Made by a program: the position numbers and the translations under genes. This document shows positions 17,656 to 26,393 of a stretch of 64,000 nt of DNA, piece after piece. A model generated the notes under the pieces. That model saw only the letters and a list, made by a program, of their open reading frames with translations. It ran no database searches and had not been told where the DNA came from. Source of the DNA: Pedobacter sp. PAMC26386 (GTDB lineage: Bacteria; Bacteroidota; Bacteroidia; Sphingobacteriales; Sphingobacteriaceae); NCBI GenBank assembly GCA_014302835.1, contig CP060294.1:1240001-1304000 (forward strand). The letters run 5' to 3'. Within the stretch, counting starts at the first letter, position 1. Every line of letters begins with the position of its first letter.

Positions 17656-18174
17656 TTAAATTTCAACTGGGTACACATAACCTAATACATTTAGTCCGGC
17701 CGCTTGAAATGGTCTTTTGATTGTGCGGAGCTTCTGAGCCACCCGGTCACCCTCACGACTTCCGCTGGCATTGGTATTGCCTTCAATGGTTATCATCGTG
17801 TTTGCTACCTCATCCACGCTTTTAACGATGCCCGCATGACCACTTGTACCAGAGCCCAATTGCCAGATGACTATTGCACCGGGTTTTGGTACCTGACCTG
17901 TAGCAAACGTGCCGTTAGCTTTGAAGTTTTTTAGTGTAGCCTGTGCATTACCACTTGCACATTGGTTAATAATAGCTTTCATGGCCACATGATCTGCATA
18001 AGCCTCTGTAAAAACCAGCTTGGTAAAGAATGCACACCACGGGGCACCAGTATAAAAGCCTACCTGTCTGATCTTCTTATCAAATACTGCATTACCAAAA
18101 CCTTTGTTAGGTTTTATTTCGATAATGCCCCTATAGCTTTCCGCTACAGCGATTATTTTACTCACTCTACTCAT
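17656..18174 (-). CDS. CHAP-domain endolysin
   Basis: A 172-residue cysteine peptidase/amidase of the CHAP class, which cleaves peptidoglycan peptides. The catalytic cysteine is in APWCAFF (Cys47), the histidine in GHAGIV (His113), and the third polar residue is probably in IEGNTN (Glu131/Asn133). There is no signal peptide, so release depends on the holin encoded just upstream, whose stop overlaps this ATG by 4 nt. The spanin-like gene follows. The three genes form a compact lysis cassette. Confidence 0.88.
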   Translation of the reverse strand: MSRVSKIIAVAESYRGIIEIKPNKGFGNAVFDKKIRQVGFYTGAPWCAFFTKLVFTEAYADHVAMKAIINQCASGNAQATLKNFKANGTFATGQVPKPGAIVIWQLGSGTSGHAGIVKSVDEVANTMITIEGNTNASGSREGDRVAQKLRTIKRPFQAAGLNVLGYVYPVEI

Positions 18175-18680
18175 GATATAAGATTGTTTAGTTTATCCTG
18201 TATTTTAGTTATCCAATGGGTTTTGTCTTTACCGCTGATTACTGCAAGGTTTTCAAGGATACTGACCACGTTTTCCAGCACAATCTGAGACAATAGAAAC
18301 AGGTGAAGCCAATCAAACATGGTGGCCGCTGCTGTTCGGTCATGAGCTTTAAAACTTTGTGACATGACGTAGGGCAAAGCGATCAAAACGAGGTAGTAAA
18401 ACACCTTGAAACTAAAGCGGCTAAGCTTCATGCTGCTGATCGCTTCTTTACGAATGTGGGCAGCAACTAAACCGCTGGTCAGCTCTGCCATAAATACCAG
18501 GATTAACACAGCAAAGGCATAGGCATCCAAACCGAATACGCGATCAATAAAAGGAAACGAAACACTTATTACTGCGCTGGCTATTGTTAACCGGTATTTG
18601 GTTGTTGGTACAAGGCTTTGGCCTAATTCAAACCAGCTGTGATAATCGAACGTAGCGAGCATTTTATTTAAAAATTTCAT
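18171..18680 (-). CDS. Phage holin family protein
   Basis: A 169-residue membrane protein with about four hydrophobic segments (SAVISVSFPFID, AYAFAVLILVFMAELTSG, VFYYLVLIALPYVMS, LHLFLLSQIVLENVVSIL). A short basic C-terminal tail follows. This matches the toxin-secretion/phage-lysis holin family found in Bacteroidota and Firmicutes phages. It is translationally coupled to the CHAP lysin. It would form the inner-membrane lesion that releases the lysin. Confidence 0.85.
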   Translation of the reverse strand: MKFLNKMLATFDYHSWFELGQSLVPTTKYRLTIASAVISVSFPFIDRVFGLDAYAFAVLILVFMAELTSGLVAAHIRKEAISSMKLSRFSFKVFYYLVLIALPYVMSQSFKAHDRTAAATMFDWLHLFLLSQIVLENVVSILENLAVISGKDKTHWITKIQDKLNNLIS

Positions 18681-18695
18681 TGGATTTTACGGTTA

Positions 18696-18721
18696 AGCGG
18701 GTGGCACGAAGCCTCCCCGCT
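18696..18721 (-). terminator. Stem-loop between major capsid and holin genes
   Basis: On the minus strand AGCGGG pairs with CCCGCT and an inner GGC/GCC closes a TTCGT loop, giving a compact GC-rich hairpin. No U-tract follows, so it may act as an attenuator or mRNA stabiliser that keeps capsid expression above lysis gene expression. Confidence 0.5.
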
Positions 18722-18734
18722 ATGATTGATTAAC

Positions 18735-19841
18735 CTATGCTACTTTTTGTTTAAGGACTGCTACACCTTCGAAAAGTTTACGTTTTGCACGTGCACCGAT
18801 ACGTACCAGAAATGAGTAAATATCTCCGTACCACACCGGGTTACCCAGATCATCGAAAAACTCTGTAGAGCCGATTGCTTTCTCCACCATGTCCTGATTC
18901 CAGAATAGCAAGCCTTCACAGTCAGTGGCGTTACCATCTGCTCCATAAGGCACGAACAATCCAGCAGCAGTTTGGCGATAAACTGTACTACGGCTTAATA
19001 ATTTCCAGCCCTGACATTTGTACATAACACCGCTACGGCGTTCGTCCTCAGTAACAGACGCCATATAGGTTGCAGTTACCATACTATCGGCAGGGAACAT
19101 CTGGGTTTCAGCATCCGAGGTAAGAATAGCGTACATACGGCCTTCCTTCCAAGCTTTTTGTTTCTTGAACAGGCCACGCATACGCTGTAAATTACCGATC
19201 GCATAAGAGATACGTTTACCTGTATTCCCATCAAAACTTGGCGCAACTTCAATCACACCGTCAGTTTCAAGAATATTGTTGACAGGTAAAACATTATCGT
19301 TACCAACAGGGCTTTTAACAATATTCTCCAGTACGCCTTCAGCAACTTCTTCCCCTAACAAATTCAGTTCTTCACGCAAAACAGATTCACGTTTATCATA
19401 ACTCAATTCTTTAGTGTCAGCATTGGAGATATGTACCGGATCAGATGTATATTCATCAATTAAATAAAGTACTTCTGTATCTGTACGCTGTCTAACGGTA
19501 GCGGGCTTAGCGGTTCGGTTTCTAACCACACGGCCACCACCGCCACTCTGTGCAATATGCACGACCTTACCACCGATAATATTATCACCATCAACGTCAC
19601 TGATGAAATTTAAAAAGGTATTGTCTTTTACCAATGACTCCTCAATATGATTACGCCAGATCTCAACTTGTAAGGCCATAAAAAAGGAAAGCCCGGGGGA
19701 TTTAACAAAACCTAACAGTAGGCCGGAAAGGAAAGCCAGCGACACAGAGACTAAAGGATGTACACCAAAAGGCGTTAACAGTAACAAGGCAATAACAATG
19801 TTATAAACAAGGCCAGCCCATTTGATTTCGATATTCTTCAT
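18735..19841 (-). CDS. Major capsid protein with N-terminal hydrophobic extension
   Basis: A 368-residue protein. From Met54 on it reads as a major capsid subunit of the type found in Bacteroidota phages (MALQVEIWRNHIEESLVKD ... GGKVVHIAQSGG ... VLYLIDEY). Before that lie about 50 residues with two strongly hydrophobic stretches (LVYNIVIALLLLTPFGVHPL and VSVSLAFLSGLLLGFV). The upstream ATG at 19841 has the usual AT-rich leader. The internal ATG at Met54 is preceded by a pyrimidine run with no ribosome-binding character, so the long form seems to be the real product. The extension may be removed by the adjacent protease or may tether procapsids to the membrane. Confidence 0.8.
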   Translation of the reverse strand: MKNIEIKWAGLVYNIVIALLLLTPFGVHPLVSVSLAFLSGLLLGFVKSPGLSFFMALQVEIWRNHIEESLVKDNTFLNFISDVDGDNIIGGKVVHIAQSGGGGRVVRNRTAKPATVRQRTDTEVLYLIDEYTSDPVHISNADTKELSYDKRESVLREELNLLGEEVAEGVLENIVKSPVGNDNVLPVNNILETDGVIEVAPSFDGNTGKRISYAIGNLQRMRGLFKKQKAWKEGRMYAILTSDAETQMFPADSMVTATYMASVTEDERRSGVMYKCQGWKLLSRSTVYRQTAAGLFVPYGADGNATDCEGLLFWNQDMVEKAIGSTEFFDDLGNPVWYGDIYSFLVRIGARAKRKLFEGVAVLKQKVA

Positions 19842-19895
19842 CTTTTTATTTTAAAAGGGTTTTAAATAGTTTTTAAATAATCTTTAAGAGACAGC
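19842..19895. promoter_or_regulatory. Intergenic array of TTTAAA motifs at exact 11-bp spacing
   Basis: TTAAA (the last unit being TTTAAG) is centred at 19852/53, 19863/64, 19874/75 and 19885/86. The four units are each 11 bp apart, between the protease and capsid genes. The same pattern recurs at other prophage intergenic sites. Confidence 0.55.
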
Positions 19896-20963
19896 CTACT
19901 TTTTGTATTCTACTCCAAATTTGTCTTTATAGAGTTGAGTAAATAAAGTCGGGTCGTCGGCTTTCAACTGCACCAGTTTACCTGACTTATCCAGATCATC
20001 CCATGTCTTAACTGTGGCACCTGCGGAAGCGGTAGCCAATGCTAATTGGGTTTGAACTGTTGGTGTCCCTGTTTTTGTTGAGAGCACTTTCTCTACGGTA
20101 TCGTAGTTAGCGGCAGCCAGAGACACGTAATGTGGCTTTTCATCTGCCGTGATTTTTCTGGCATCGACAGCACCTTGTACCATCAATTCAATTTTTGAGC
20201 TTAGCTGCACGCTTTTCTCCTTCGTTAAATCAGCGGTAAGCTGTACGACTTTGCCGTCAGCCTCCGTTTTTTCGCGTGTCAGGGTTTCAATTTGTGTCTT
20301 TTGGCTTTGCGCCAGCTGCACAACTTCGGATACCTTAGTTTCAAATTCATCAGTTGAGCTAACATCCTTTAAGCCCAACAATACCGCTGCTTTGGCGGCT
20401 GTTAGTTCAATTTTTAACATTTCCTTTTCTATTTTTGGGTTTTTAATTACAGGTATTTCAGCGTTATCGCCATTGTGGGAAAGCTGTATTAGCTCATGGT
20501 TTTGGTTATAAAGAGCAATCGCAAGCGCATTGCTATCAGCACCGATATCAACCATGCTAATTTCTTCAAGAATTGATTTGACAAGGGTTCCTGCTTTTTG
20601 TCCGGGCATCAATAGTGCAATGTCCTCACTCCATTCAATTGGAATTAGACCGGCAGAAGCCATGCGCAGCGTACCGTTTTCAAATTTGTTATAAATGGAT
20701 TTTGCGAACTCATCGGTATCGTCAAATAGCGGCTGGCCAGTAATAACATAACCTACGTCTGGTAATACTTCCTTTTTAAGTTCGATTACGTTACCAATTG
20801 GTAAGAACACTTCGTCCTTTCGCCCAAATGCACGGTTGTGCATCCAAAGCATTACTGGATTAGCCTCAAATTGTGCTAAATCTATTCCATCAATCAGTGC
20901 CCTGAAGCTGTAGCGGTTCACCCGCTCGCTGATTACAATTATACGTTTGCTTGCTCTTAACAT
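19896..20963 (-). CDS. Prohead protease fused to scaffold (Mu gpI/Z-like)
   Basis: I use the ATG at 20963 (MLRASKRIIVISE, 355 aa) rather than an upstream TTG. The first about 150 residues resemble HK97/Mu-type prohead serine proteases: a histidine in MLWMHNRAFG and a serine in RMASAGLIP, then EEISMVDIGAD near the active-site strand. The rest is a long acidic coiled coil (QSQKTQIETLTREKTEADGK) typical of a scaffold, ending in a short helical domain. It would direct capsid assembly and then cleave scaffold, and perhaps the capsid N-terminus. It is the first gene of the minus-strand late operon. Confidence 0.82.
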   Translation of the reverse strand: MLRASKRIIVISERVNRYSFRALIDGIDLAQFEANPVMLWMHNRAFGRKDEVFLPIGNVIELKKEVLPDVGYVITGQPLFDDTDEFAKSIYNKFENGTLRMASAGLIPIEWSEDIALLMPGQKAGTLVKSILEEISMVDIGADSNALAIALYNQNHELIQLSHNGDNAEIPVIKNPKIEKEMLKIELTAAKAAVLLGLKDVSSTDEFETKVSEVVQLAQSQKTQIETLTREKTEADGKVVQLTADLTKEKSVQLSSKIELMVQGAVDARKITADEKPHYVSLAAANYDTVEKVLSTKTGTPTVQTQLALATASAGATVKTWDDLDKSGKLVQLKADDPTLFTQLYKDKFGVEYKK

Positions 20964-21029
20964 TTCGCCTTTTTTCGTTCGATTATGGGACAAACGTAAC
21001 CCGACAAAAACGGCTAAAAAAATCGGCTT

Positions 21030-21084
21030 GCAGTATCAAGGGAGTAGTTTTACGTTATCACGGCAATGATTGCCGTGATACTGC
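21030..21084. promoter_or_regulatory. Palindromic operator-like region between divergent late operons
   Basis: TATCACGGCAAT-G-ATTGCCGTGATA (21056-21080) is a perfect palindrome with 12-bp arms around one base. An outer pair, GCAGTATCA (21030-21038) and TGATACTGC (21076-21084), is also exactly inverted and overlaps it. The region lies between the divergent starts at 20963 and 21131, so one regulator could control both late operons. Confidence 0.65.
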
Positions 21085-21130
21085 ATTTGCATTTTTACCC
21101 CCCTTATATAAGCTGCATTTTTGAACTGTT

Positions 21131-21595
21131 ATGGCAAAAAAGAGGCTTACAAAAGATGATTTAGAGCGGGCTAAGAACCACGCTAAACTCCTTTATACAA
21201 GAGATGGTGTAACTCTGCAAAAGGAGTTGGCTCAGCGTACTGGTATAAGTGAAAACACCATTAGCAAATGGGTCAATGAAAACGGATGGGACAAACTCAA
21301 AAAGAATTTTCTGTTAACCCGTGAAGAAAGAATGGGCGATTTGCTGGATGAGCTAACAGAGTTGCAAAAATCTATCAAAGACAAACCTGAGGGGAGCCGG
21401 TTTGCAGATAGTAAAACTGGCGATGTTCGGCGCAAACTGATTAAAGACATTAAGGAACTGGAAGTCACTGCGGCCAAACCTGAAATTATTGCTGCTTGTA
21501 TGGCTTTAATCAATTTCGCAAGAACTGAGAATTTGGAAGAAGCAAAGATTATCATGCGATGGGCAGACATCTTCATTAAATCCCTACTGCAATGA
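21131..21595 (+). CDS. Terminase small subunit-like DNA-binding protein
   Basis: A 154-residue protein with an N-terminal helix-turn-helix (TLQKELAQRTGISENTISKW, about 37-57) followed by helical oligomerisation segments. This is the standard design of terminase small subunits, which recognise phage DNA and present it to the motor. It is the first gene of the plus-strand packaging operon, and its stop overlaps the start of the large subunit gene (ATGA). In Mu-type headful packaging this subunit recognises a site near the L end. Confidence 0.82.
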   Translation: MAKKRLTKDDLERAKNHAKLLYTRDGVTLQKELAQRTGISENTISKWVNENGWDKLKKNFLLTREERMGDLLDELTELQKSIKDKPEGSRFADSKTGDVRRKLIKDIKELEVTAAKPEIIAACMALINFARTENLEEAKIIMRWADIFIKSLLQ

Positions 21596-23091
21596 TAAGT
21601 ACAACTGACAAACGTGCTTTATTTGACTGGGATGCTTTTGTAGACAATATGAACAGGGAGAGCCCTGTTGATTTAAACGAAACCGCCATGCAAAAGCATA
21701 GCCGTATTACCAGTTTAGAACTTTACCCCGAAAAATGGTTTGTTTATTATTTCAGTAAGTATTGTACTGCCGAACCTGCTGATTTCCACAAAGCCAGCAC
21801 TCGCCGGGTTTTGAATAACCCAGAATGGTTCGAGGCACGCCCTTGGAGCAGGGAGCTATCCAAAACTGGCCGAACCATGATGGAGATTATCTACCTGTCA
21901 ATGGTAGAAGAAAAGAAAAACTGGCTTTACATCAGCAGTACGAATGAAAGCGCAACTTTATTGGTTAAACCTATTAAAACCAACTTAGAGCGTAACGCCC
22001 GCTTAATACATGATTATGGCGATCAGGTAGGCTACGGTAGTTGGACTAAAGATTATTTTGTAACTAAAAAGAATGTAAGTTTTAGAGCCTTTGGCTGGCA
22101 AGAGAATCCAAGGGGTACACGTAACGATGAGGCGCGCCCTGATGGGATTATATTTGATGACTTTGACACAGATATAGAATGCCGCAATCCGGATATAGTT
22201 AAACAGAAATGGGATTGGGTTGAACGTGCCGCAATTGGAACTCGCTCCATATCAAGCCCACTACTTGTTATCTGGAATGGAAACATAATTGCAGAAAACT
22301 GTTGTACCCTGCTGGCCATTAAGCGGGCAGATTATCACCAAATCGTAAACATTCGAGACAAAAACGGCAAAAGCACATGGCCACAAAAAAACAGCGAAGA
22401 GGCTATAGACATTGCTTTACGAGGCTGGAGCTACGCTGCCATGCAAGGTGAATATTACAACAATCCAATTACCGAAGGGAAAGTATTTAAAAGCCTACGT
22501 TACGGCAAGATCCGTCCATTAAAAGAGTATAAATATTTAGTAGCCTATACAGATCCCAGCTATAAAAAGAAAGGAGATTTTAAGGCTACAATGTTAGTCG
22601 GTCGATGGAAAAATGAATACCATGTCATTAAAGTCTATTGTGATCAGACCACTACAGCCCAGATGCTGGATTGGAATTATGAGATTTTAAAATATGTTAA
22701 CGGCATAGTACCGGTGTATTTCTATATCGAATGGCCTTGGATTGACGATATGTTGAAACTGGATATTACAGCTGCTAACCAGCGTCACGGCATGAGCCTG
22801 CACCCTAAAGCAGACGAAAGGGATAAGCCGGACAAATACCATCGTATAGAAAGTACACTAGAGCCATTAAACCGCAACGGTGAATTGATGTTTAATGAAA
22901 CCGAAAGAGAGACCCAACACATGAAAAACACCGAAGGACAATTCCTGGCACTAAGTCCAACCAGTCGTGCGCATGATGATGCCCCGGATGCGGTAGAGGG
23001 TGCGATTTTCGTCGTAAACAATAAAGCAGTTAACAATACCGGCAATATACAAACCATTAAAACAGGCCGTAGAGGCAGCAAAAGAATATGA
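21592..23091 (+). CDS. Terminase large subunit (packaging ATPase/nuclease)
   Basis: A 499-residue packaging motor related to Mu gp28. The ATPase half has a degenerate P-loop region (ELSKTGRTMM, about 99-108; Arg replaces the usual Gly-Lys-Ser/Thr lysine). It also has a Walker B-like acidic motif, GIIFDDFDTD (about 184-193). The nuclease half shows AYTDPSYKKKGD (about 316) and the acidic HDDAPDAVEGAIF near residue 463, which would bind metal. It sits between TerS and a gp36-like gene with 4-nt overlaps on both sides, forming a translationally coupled operon. Confidence 0.9.
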   Translation: MISTTDKRALFDWDAFVDNMNRESPVDLNETAMQKHSRITSLELYPEKWFVYYFSKYCTAEPADFHKASTRRVLNNPEWFEARPWSRELSKTGRTMMEIIYLSMVEEKKNWLYISSTNESATLLVKPIKTNLERNARLIHDYGDQVGYGSWTKDYFVTKKNVSFRAFGWQENPRGTRNDEARPDGIIFDDFDTDIECRNPDIVKQKWDWVERAAIGTRSISSPLLVIWNGNIIAENCCTLLAIKRADYHQIVNIRDKNGKSTWPQKNSEEAIDIALRGWSYAAMQGEYYNNPITEGKVFKSLRYGKIRPLKEYKYLVAYTDPSYKKKGDFKATMLVGRWKNEYHVIKVYCDQTTTAQMLDWNYEILKYVNGIVPVYFYIEWPWIDDMLKLDITAANQRHGMSLHPKADERDKPDKYHRIESTLEPLNRNGELMFNETERETQHMKNTEGQFLALSPTSRAHDDAPDAVEGAIFVVNNKAVNNTGNIQTIKTGRRGSKRI

Positions 23092-23507
23092 TAGACTTTA
23101 TAACCAAAAAGGATTTTTTAACGCACATGTACGAGGGTAGTATTAATGCGATTAGCGATAACGATGACGATATTTTAAACGATGCTATAGCTACGGCAAT
23201 GGCACAAGCGTCAAGCTACCTGAACCGGTACGACACAGATTTGATTTTCGCCAGTACAGATAAAATTAAATATGCTGATCTGAGAACCTATATAAAGGAT
23301 CTGGCCAAATGGCATTTTATAAACATCTGTAATGTATCTATTGATTTAGATCTGGCCGAATCTCGCTATAAGTCTGCCATATCGGAACTCGGAAAAATAC
23401 AAGCCAGCAAAACAGTACCTAAAGGCTGGCCACTTGTTACCGAAGCTGTAGACTTAGGCGGTGCATTTAGTGTAACCAGCAGACCAAAACGAGGCAATTA
23501 CTTTTAA
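23088..23507 (+). CDS. Mu gp36-like head completion protein (DUF1320-type)
   Basis: A 139-residue helical protein. Its pattern (FITKKDFLTHMYEGSI ... AMAQASSYLNRYD ... RTYIKDLAKWHF) fits the gp36/DUF1320 family of Mu-like phages, proteins thought to sit at the head-tail connector. The ATG overlaps the terminase stop by 4 nt and the portal gene follows 7 nt later. In Mu, gp36 is located after the capsid gene; here it lies between terminase and portal. Confidence 0.75.
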   Translation: MIDFITKKDFLTHMYEGSINAISDNDDDILNDAIATAMAQASSYLNRYDTDLIFASTDKIKYADLRTYIKDLAKWHFINICNVSIDLDLAESRYKSAISELGKIQASKTVPKGWPLVTEAVDLGGAFSVTSRPKRGNYF

Positions 23508-23514
23508 GTAAGAA

Positions 23515-26259
23515 ATGATGAGCAGAAGAAATAAGAAACCAGTACAAACTGGCACCAAAACAGCCGAAAGTACACAGCAGCCCATTATCGTACAGCAGTT
23601 AACTGTAAGGCCATACAACCGTCAAAGTCAGGATTTAACCAACTGGCGCAATGCCACCCGCGCCGCAGAAAGTCAAATTCCACGCAGGGTAACTTTATAC
23701 GATTTGTATCATGACGTGAGCACAACTGACGCGCAAATCATTGCAGTATGGGGCAAGCGTGTTGATGCAGTCACCTCTGCCGACTGGGTATTTACTGACA
23801 AGGATGGTAATCCTGTGGATGAAATTAACCAGATCATAGATTGCATCGGCTTTGATGAACTGCTGACTGTTATCATGAAAAGTAAAAGCTGGGGTAATAG
23901 CATGGCTGAGCCTACTTTTTTTGTCAATGACAATGGGCAAAACGAATTTTCGTTATATGAAATTCCAGAAAAGCACATGCGCCCGGAACTGGGAGTAATT
24001 GCCTTTGAGCAAATTAGCAACGAGGGTATTAATATCAGGGAGGGTATTTACGCAAAAACCATCATGGAATTTGGAAAGCCCAAAGATTTAGGGCTTTTGC
24101 TTTCGGCTGCAATGTATGCCATTTTAAAACGTGGTACTACAAGTGACTGGGCTGAATTTATTGAAATATTTGGCCGGGGGATTATTGATGCCACATGGGA
24201 TGGCTTTGATGAAAATCAAAGAGCAGAACTAGCCAAAACATTTGAAGAAATGGGCGGTGGCGGTGTAATCATTCGTCCTGATGGCACTAATGTTGAAATA
24301 CACCAGAATACAGGGAATGCCAGCGGCGACTTACAAGATAGTTTTGTGACTAAAATGGACGGTTATATCAACAAAGTGTTATTGGGTACTACTGAAACAA
24401 CCGAGAGTAGCAAAACCAGTGGCTATGCACAGGCTAAAGTTCACCAGCAAAGTGACAACAAAAAACATGAAACTGATTTAAACTTTGTGCGCCGGAATTT
24501 AAACAGCCGTTTTATCAAAGTTTTAAAGGCAGCAGGTTTTGATACCAAAGGCGGTACGTTTGTGCTCAAAAGCAAAACAGGCTTATCATTGAAGGATGAA
24601 TTTGATTTGCATTATAAGATGGCGAATGATCTGAAAATTCCGTACGATGATGACTTTTTTTATGAAAAATATGGAATGCCACGTCCAAAAAACTACGAAG
24701 CACTTAAAAAAGCCATTGACAATAGTAAAAACGGAGTTTTGGCGGCTGACATCAGCAATCAAAATGCAGATACCCCTACCAGTTCAGACCGAAATAATGA
24801 TAAACCCGGCAAACTAAGGACACAACAGCCCGGTAATTCAAAGGAAGAATTAAGCATCAACCCCGGTTTTTGGAAAAGTGTTCTCCGGCTTTTTCGTCCC
24901 GCCCCGGCAGTGATGACCGGGGCGATAACCTGCCCTTGTGGAGAAACCCACATTCAGCTGGCCAGCTTTAAATCCAAAGATTTTGATGCATCAGCTTTTG
25001 CCAAAGCTGTAGATAAAGCCCAGGGGAAAAGCTATTTGTACGCAGAACTGTTTTACCACAATGCCGAGACCTTATTGCAAGGCTTTGAAAGCGGCTGGGA
25101 GCAGGTGGCTGACCAAATGGTCAGACTAACGAGTATTGGATTTGATTACGGGATCACAAACCCAAAAATGCACACCGCATGGGAGCTGAACTTGCTTAGG
25201 TTTTCTGCCGGAAAAGCGGCCTATCAAAGTGCAGAGGTGAATGAAATTTATCGCAACAGTAAAAGCTTTGATGATTTCTACCGTACACTTAAGAAGAAGT
25301 TTAGCACCTACGAAAATGGCGTGTTAATCAGCCCTGACAAAGAACACCTACAAACCGAATGGAATACCGCCAATGCTGTAGGCGAAAGTGCAGCAACTTA
25401 TTTTAGGCTGTTAGAACAAACGGAAACGTTTAAATACTGGCGTTATCTGACCATTGGTGACCAGCGCGTACGCCCTGAGCATAGGCTGCTGCATGGGTTA
25501 GTCTTTGCGTGGAATGATCCGATTTGGGATGAGATCTTTCCTCCGAATGGTTGGGGTTGCCGCTGTTACATTGTACCTGTTCTGGAAAATGAAGTGACTG
25601 ATAAAGAATTGGAAGAAAGCCAGCTAATGGCTAAGTCATTCTTTGAAAGTGAAGAATGGGCAAAAAGTAAAAAGAGTGGATTCGGTATCAACCGGGCAAA
25701 TACCAAAGAGGTATTTAATGATAGCCAGCAGTATAGCAGTACACCCGAAAAGGTGCTTAAGAACGTAGGACAAATGTATTATGATGATTGGGGCATGAAA
25801 CCAATCAAAGAGCGTCAGGCAGCTGCTACTGGAGTTTTTGAACCAGCAGAAAACAGGGACATCATACAGGATTTTTACCGTCAACATAAAGTAAGCACTA
25901 GAAAAATGCTACTTGAAGATTATATGGGCAGGGAAATAACATTCGAAAAAAACAGGCTTTACGGTCATACGGCAGAGAACGATAAATACGGGGAGAGATA
26001 TAAATACTTACCGGGCTTAGATCAGACGCTAAAAAAACCGGATGAAGTTTGGGTGAATGATGATGGAAGCCAGTTTGATAGTTATGTATATCTAAAATAC
26101 TATAAAAATGCCATTATAAAAGTAATCGCTGAACTGGCCGAGGATGGAAACTTGCAAATTAAGACCTGGTATAATGTATCTCTGAATGAGATCAGCAGCA
26201 GCAACAAAATGTTAAACGACCTATATAGGCACAGGCGAGGTCTGCCAGTAAAAAACTAA
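23515..26259 (+). CDS. Portal (DUF935) fused to MuF-like head protein and C-terminal PBECR2-like nuclease domain
   Basis: A 914-residue polypeptide holding what Mu encodes as gp29 and gp30, plus an extra domain. Residues about 25-420 are a DUF935 portal (SQIPRRVTLYDLYHDVSTTD ... KDLGLLLSAAMYAILKRGT ... GTTETTESSKTSGYAQAKVH). A linker with a small cysteine cluster (ITCPCGETH, near 470) leads into a MuF domain with the signature GDQRVRPEHRLLHG ... PPNGWGCRC (about 647-687). The last 140 residues (from about 775) resemble the PBECR2 fold of Barnase/EndoU/ColicinE5/RelE-like nucleases (LPGLDQTLKKPDEVWVND ... YLKYYKNAIIKVIAE). The fusion is continuous; no internal stop or restart is seen. Confidence 0.82.
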   Translation: MMSRRNKKPVQTGTKTAESTQQPIIVQQLTVRPYNRQSQDLTNWRNATRAAESQIPRRVTLYDLYHDVSTTDAQIIAVWGKRVDAVTSADWVFTDKDGNPVDEINQIIDCIGFDELLTVIMKSKSWGNSMAEPTFFVNDNGQNEFSLYEIPEKHMRPELGVIAFEQISNEGINIREGIYAKTIMEFGKPKDLGLLLSAAMYAILKRGTTSDWAEFIEIFGRGIIDATWDGFDENQRAELAKTFEEMGGGGVIIRPDGTNVEIHQNTGNASGDLQDSFVTKMDGYINKVLLGTTETTESSKTSGYAQAKVHQQSDNKKHETDLNFVRRNLNSRFIKVLKAAGFDTKGGTFVLKSKTGLSLKDEFDLHYKMANDLKIPYDDDFFYEKYGMPRPKNYEALKKAIDNSKNGVLAADISNQNADTPTSSDRNNDKPGKLRTQQPGNSKEELSINPGFWKSVLRLFRPAPAVMTGAITCPCGETHIQLASFKSKDFDASAFAKAVDKAQGKSYLYAELFYHNAETLLQGFESGWEQVADQMVRLTSIGFDYGITNPKMHTAWELNLLRFSAGKAAYQSAEVNEIYRNSKSFDDFYRTLKKKFSTYENGVLISPDKEHLQTEWNTANAVGESAATYFRLLEQTETFKYWRYLTIGDQRVRPEHRLLHGLVFAWNDPIWDEIFPPNGWGCRCYIVPVLENEVTDKELEESQLMAKSFFESEEWAKSKKSGFGINRANTKEVFNDSQQYSSTPEKVLKNVGQMYYDDWGMKPIKERQAAATGVFEPAENRDIIQDFYRQHKVSTRKMLLEDYMGREITFEKNRLYGHTAENDKYGERYKYLPGLDQTLKKPDEVWVNDDGSQFDSYVYLKYYKNAIIKVIAELAEDGNLQIKTWYNVSLNEISSSNKMLNDLYRHRRGLPVKN

Positions 26260-26263
26260 AGCC

Positions 26264-26380
26264 ATGCTTTATAAAAACATGGCCTTATTTGGCGGGCTTC
26301 CACATCTGCATTTTTCAGCAGAACCACCAGAGGCGGTTACTTGCGCCGTAAAGGTTGCCCATACAAATATACAAAATTAG
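26264..26380 (+). CDS. Possible small ORF (38 aa) after the portal-MuF gene
   Basis: ATG at 26264, five bases after the fusion protein stop, opens a 38-codon frame (MLYKNMALFGGLPHLHFSAE ...) that ends just before the gpG-like gene. No family is recognised. The same bases also form a stem (GCCATG ... CATGGC, 26261-26283), so the region may instead be a processing or termination element. An immunity partner for the nuclease domain would be expected here, but 38 residues is very short for that. Confidence 0.3.
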   Translation: MLYKNMALFGGLPHLHFSAEPPEAVTCAVKVAHTNIQN

Positions 26381-26393
26381 ATTTAAACTCAAG

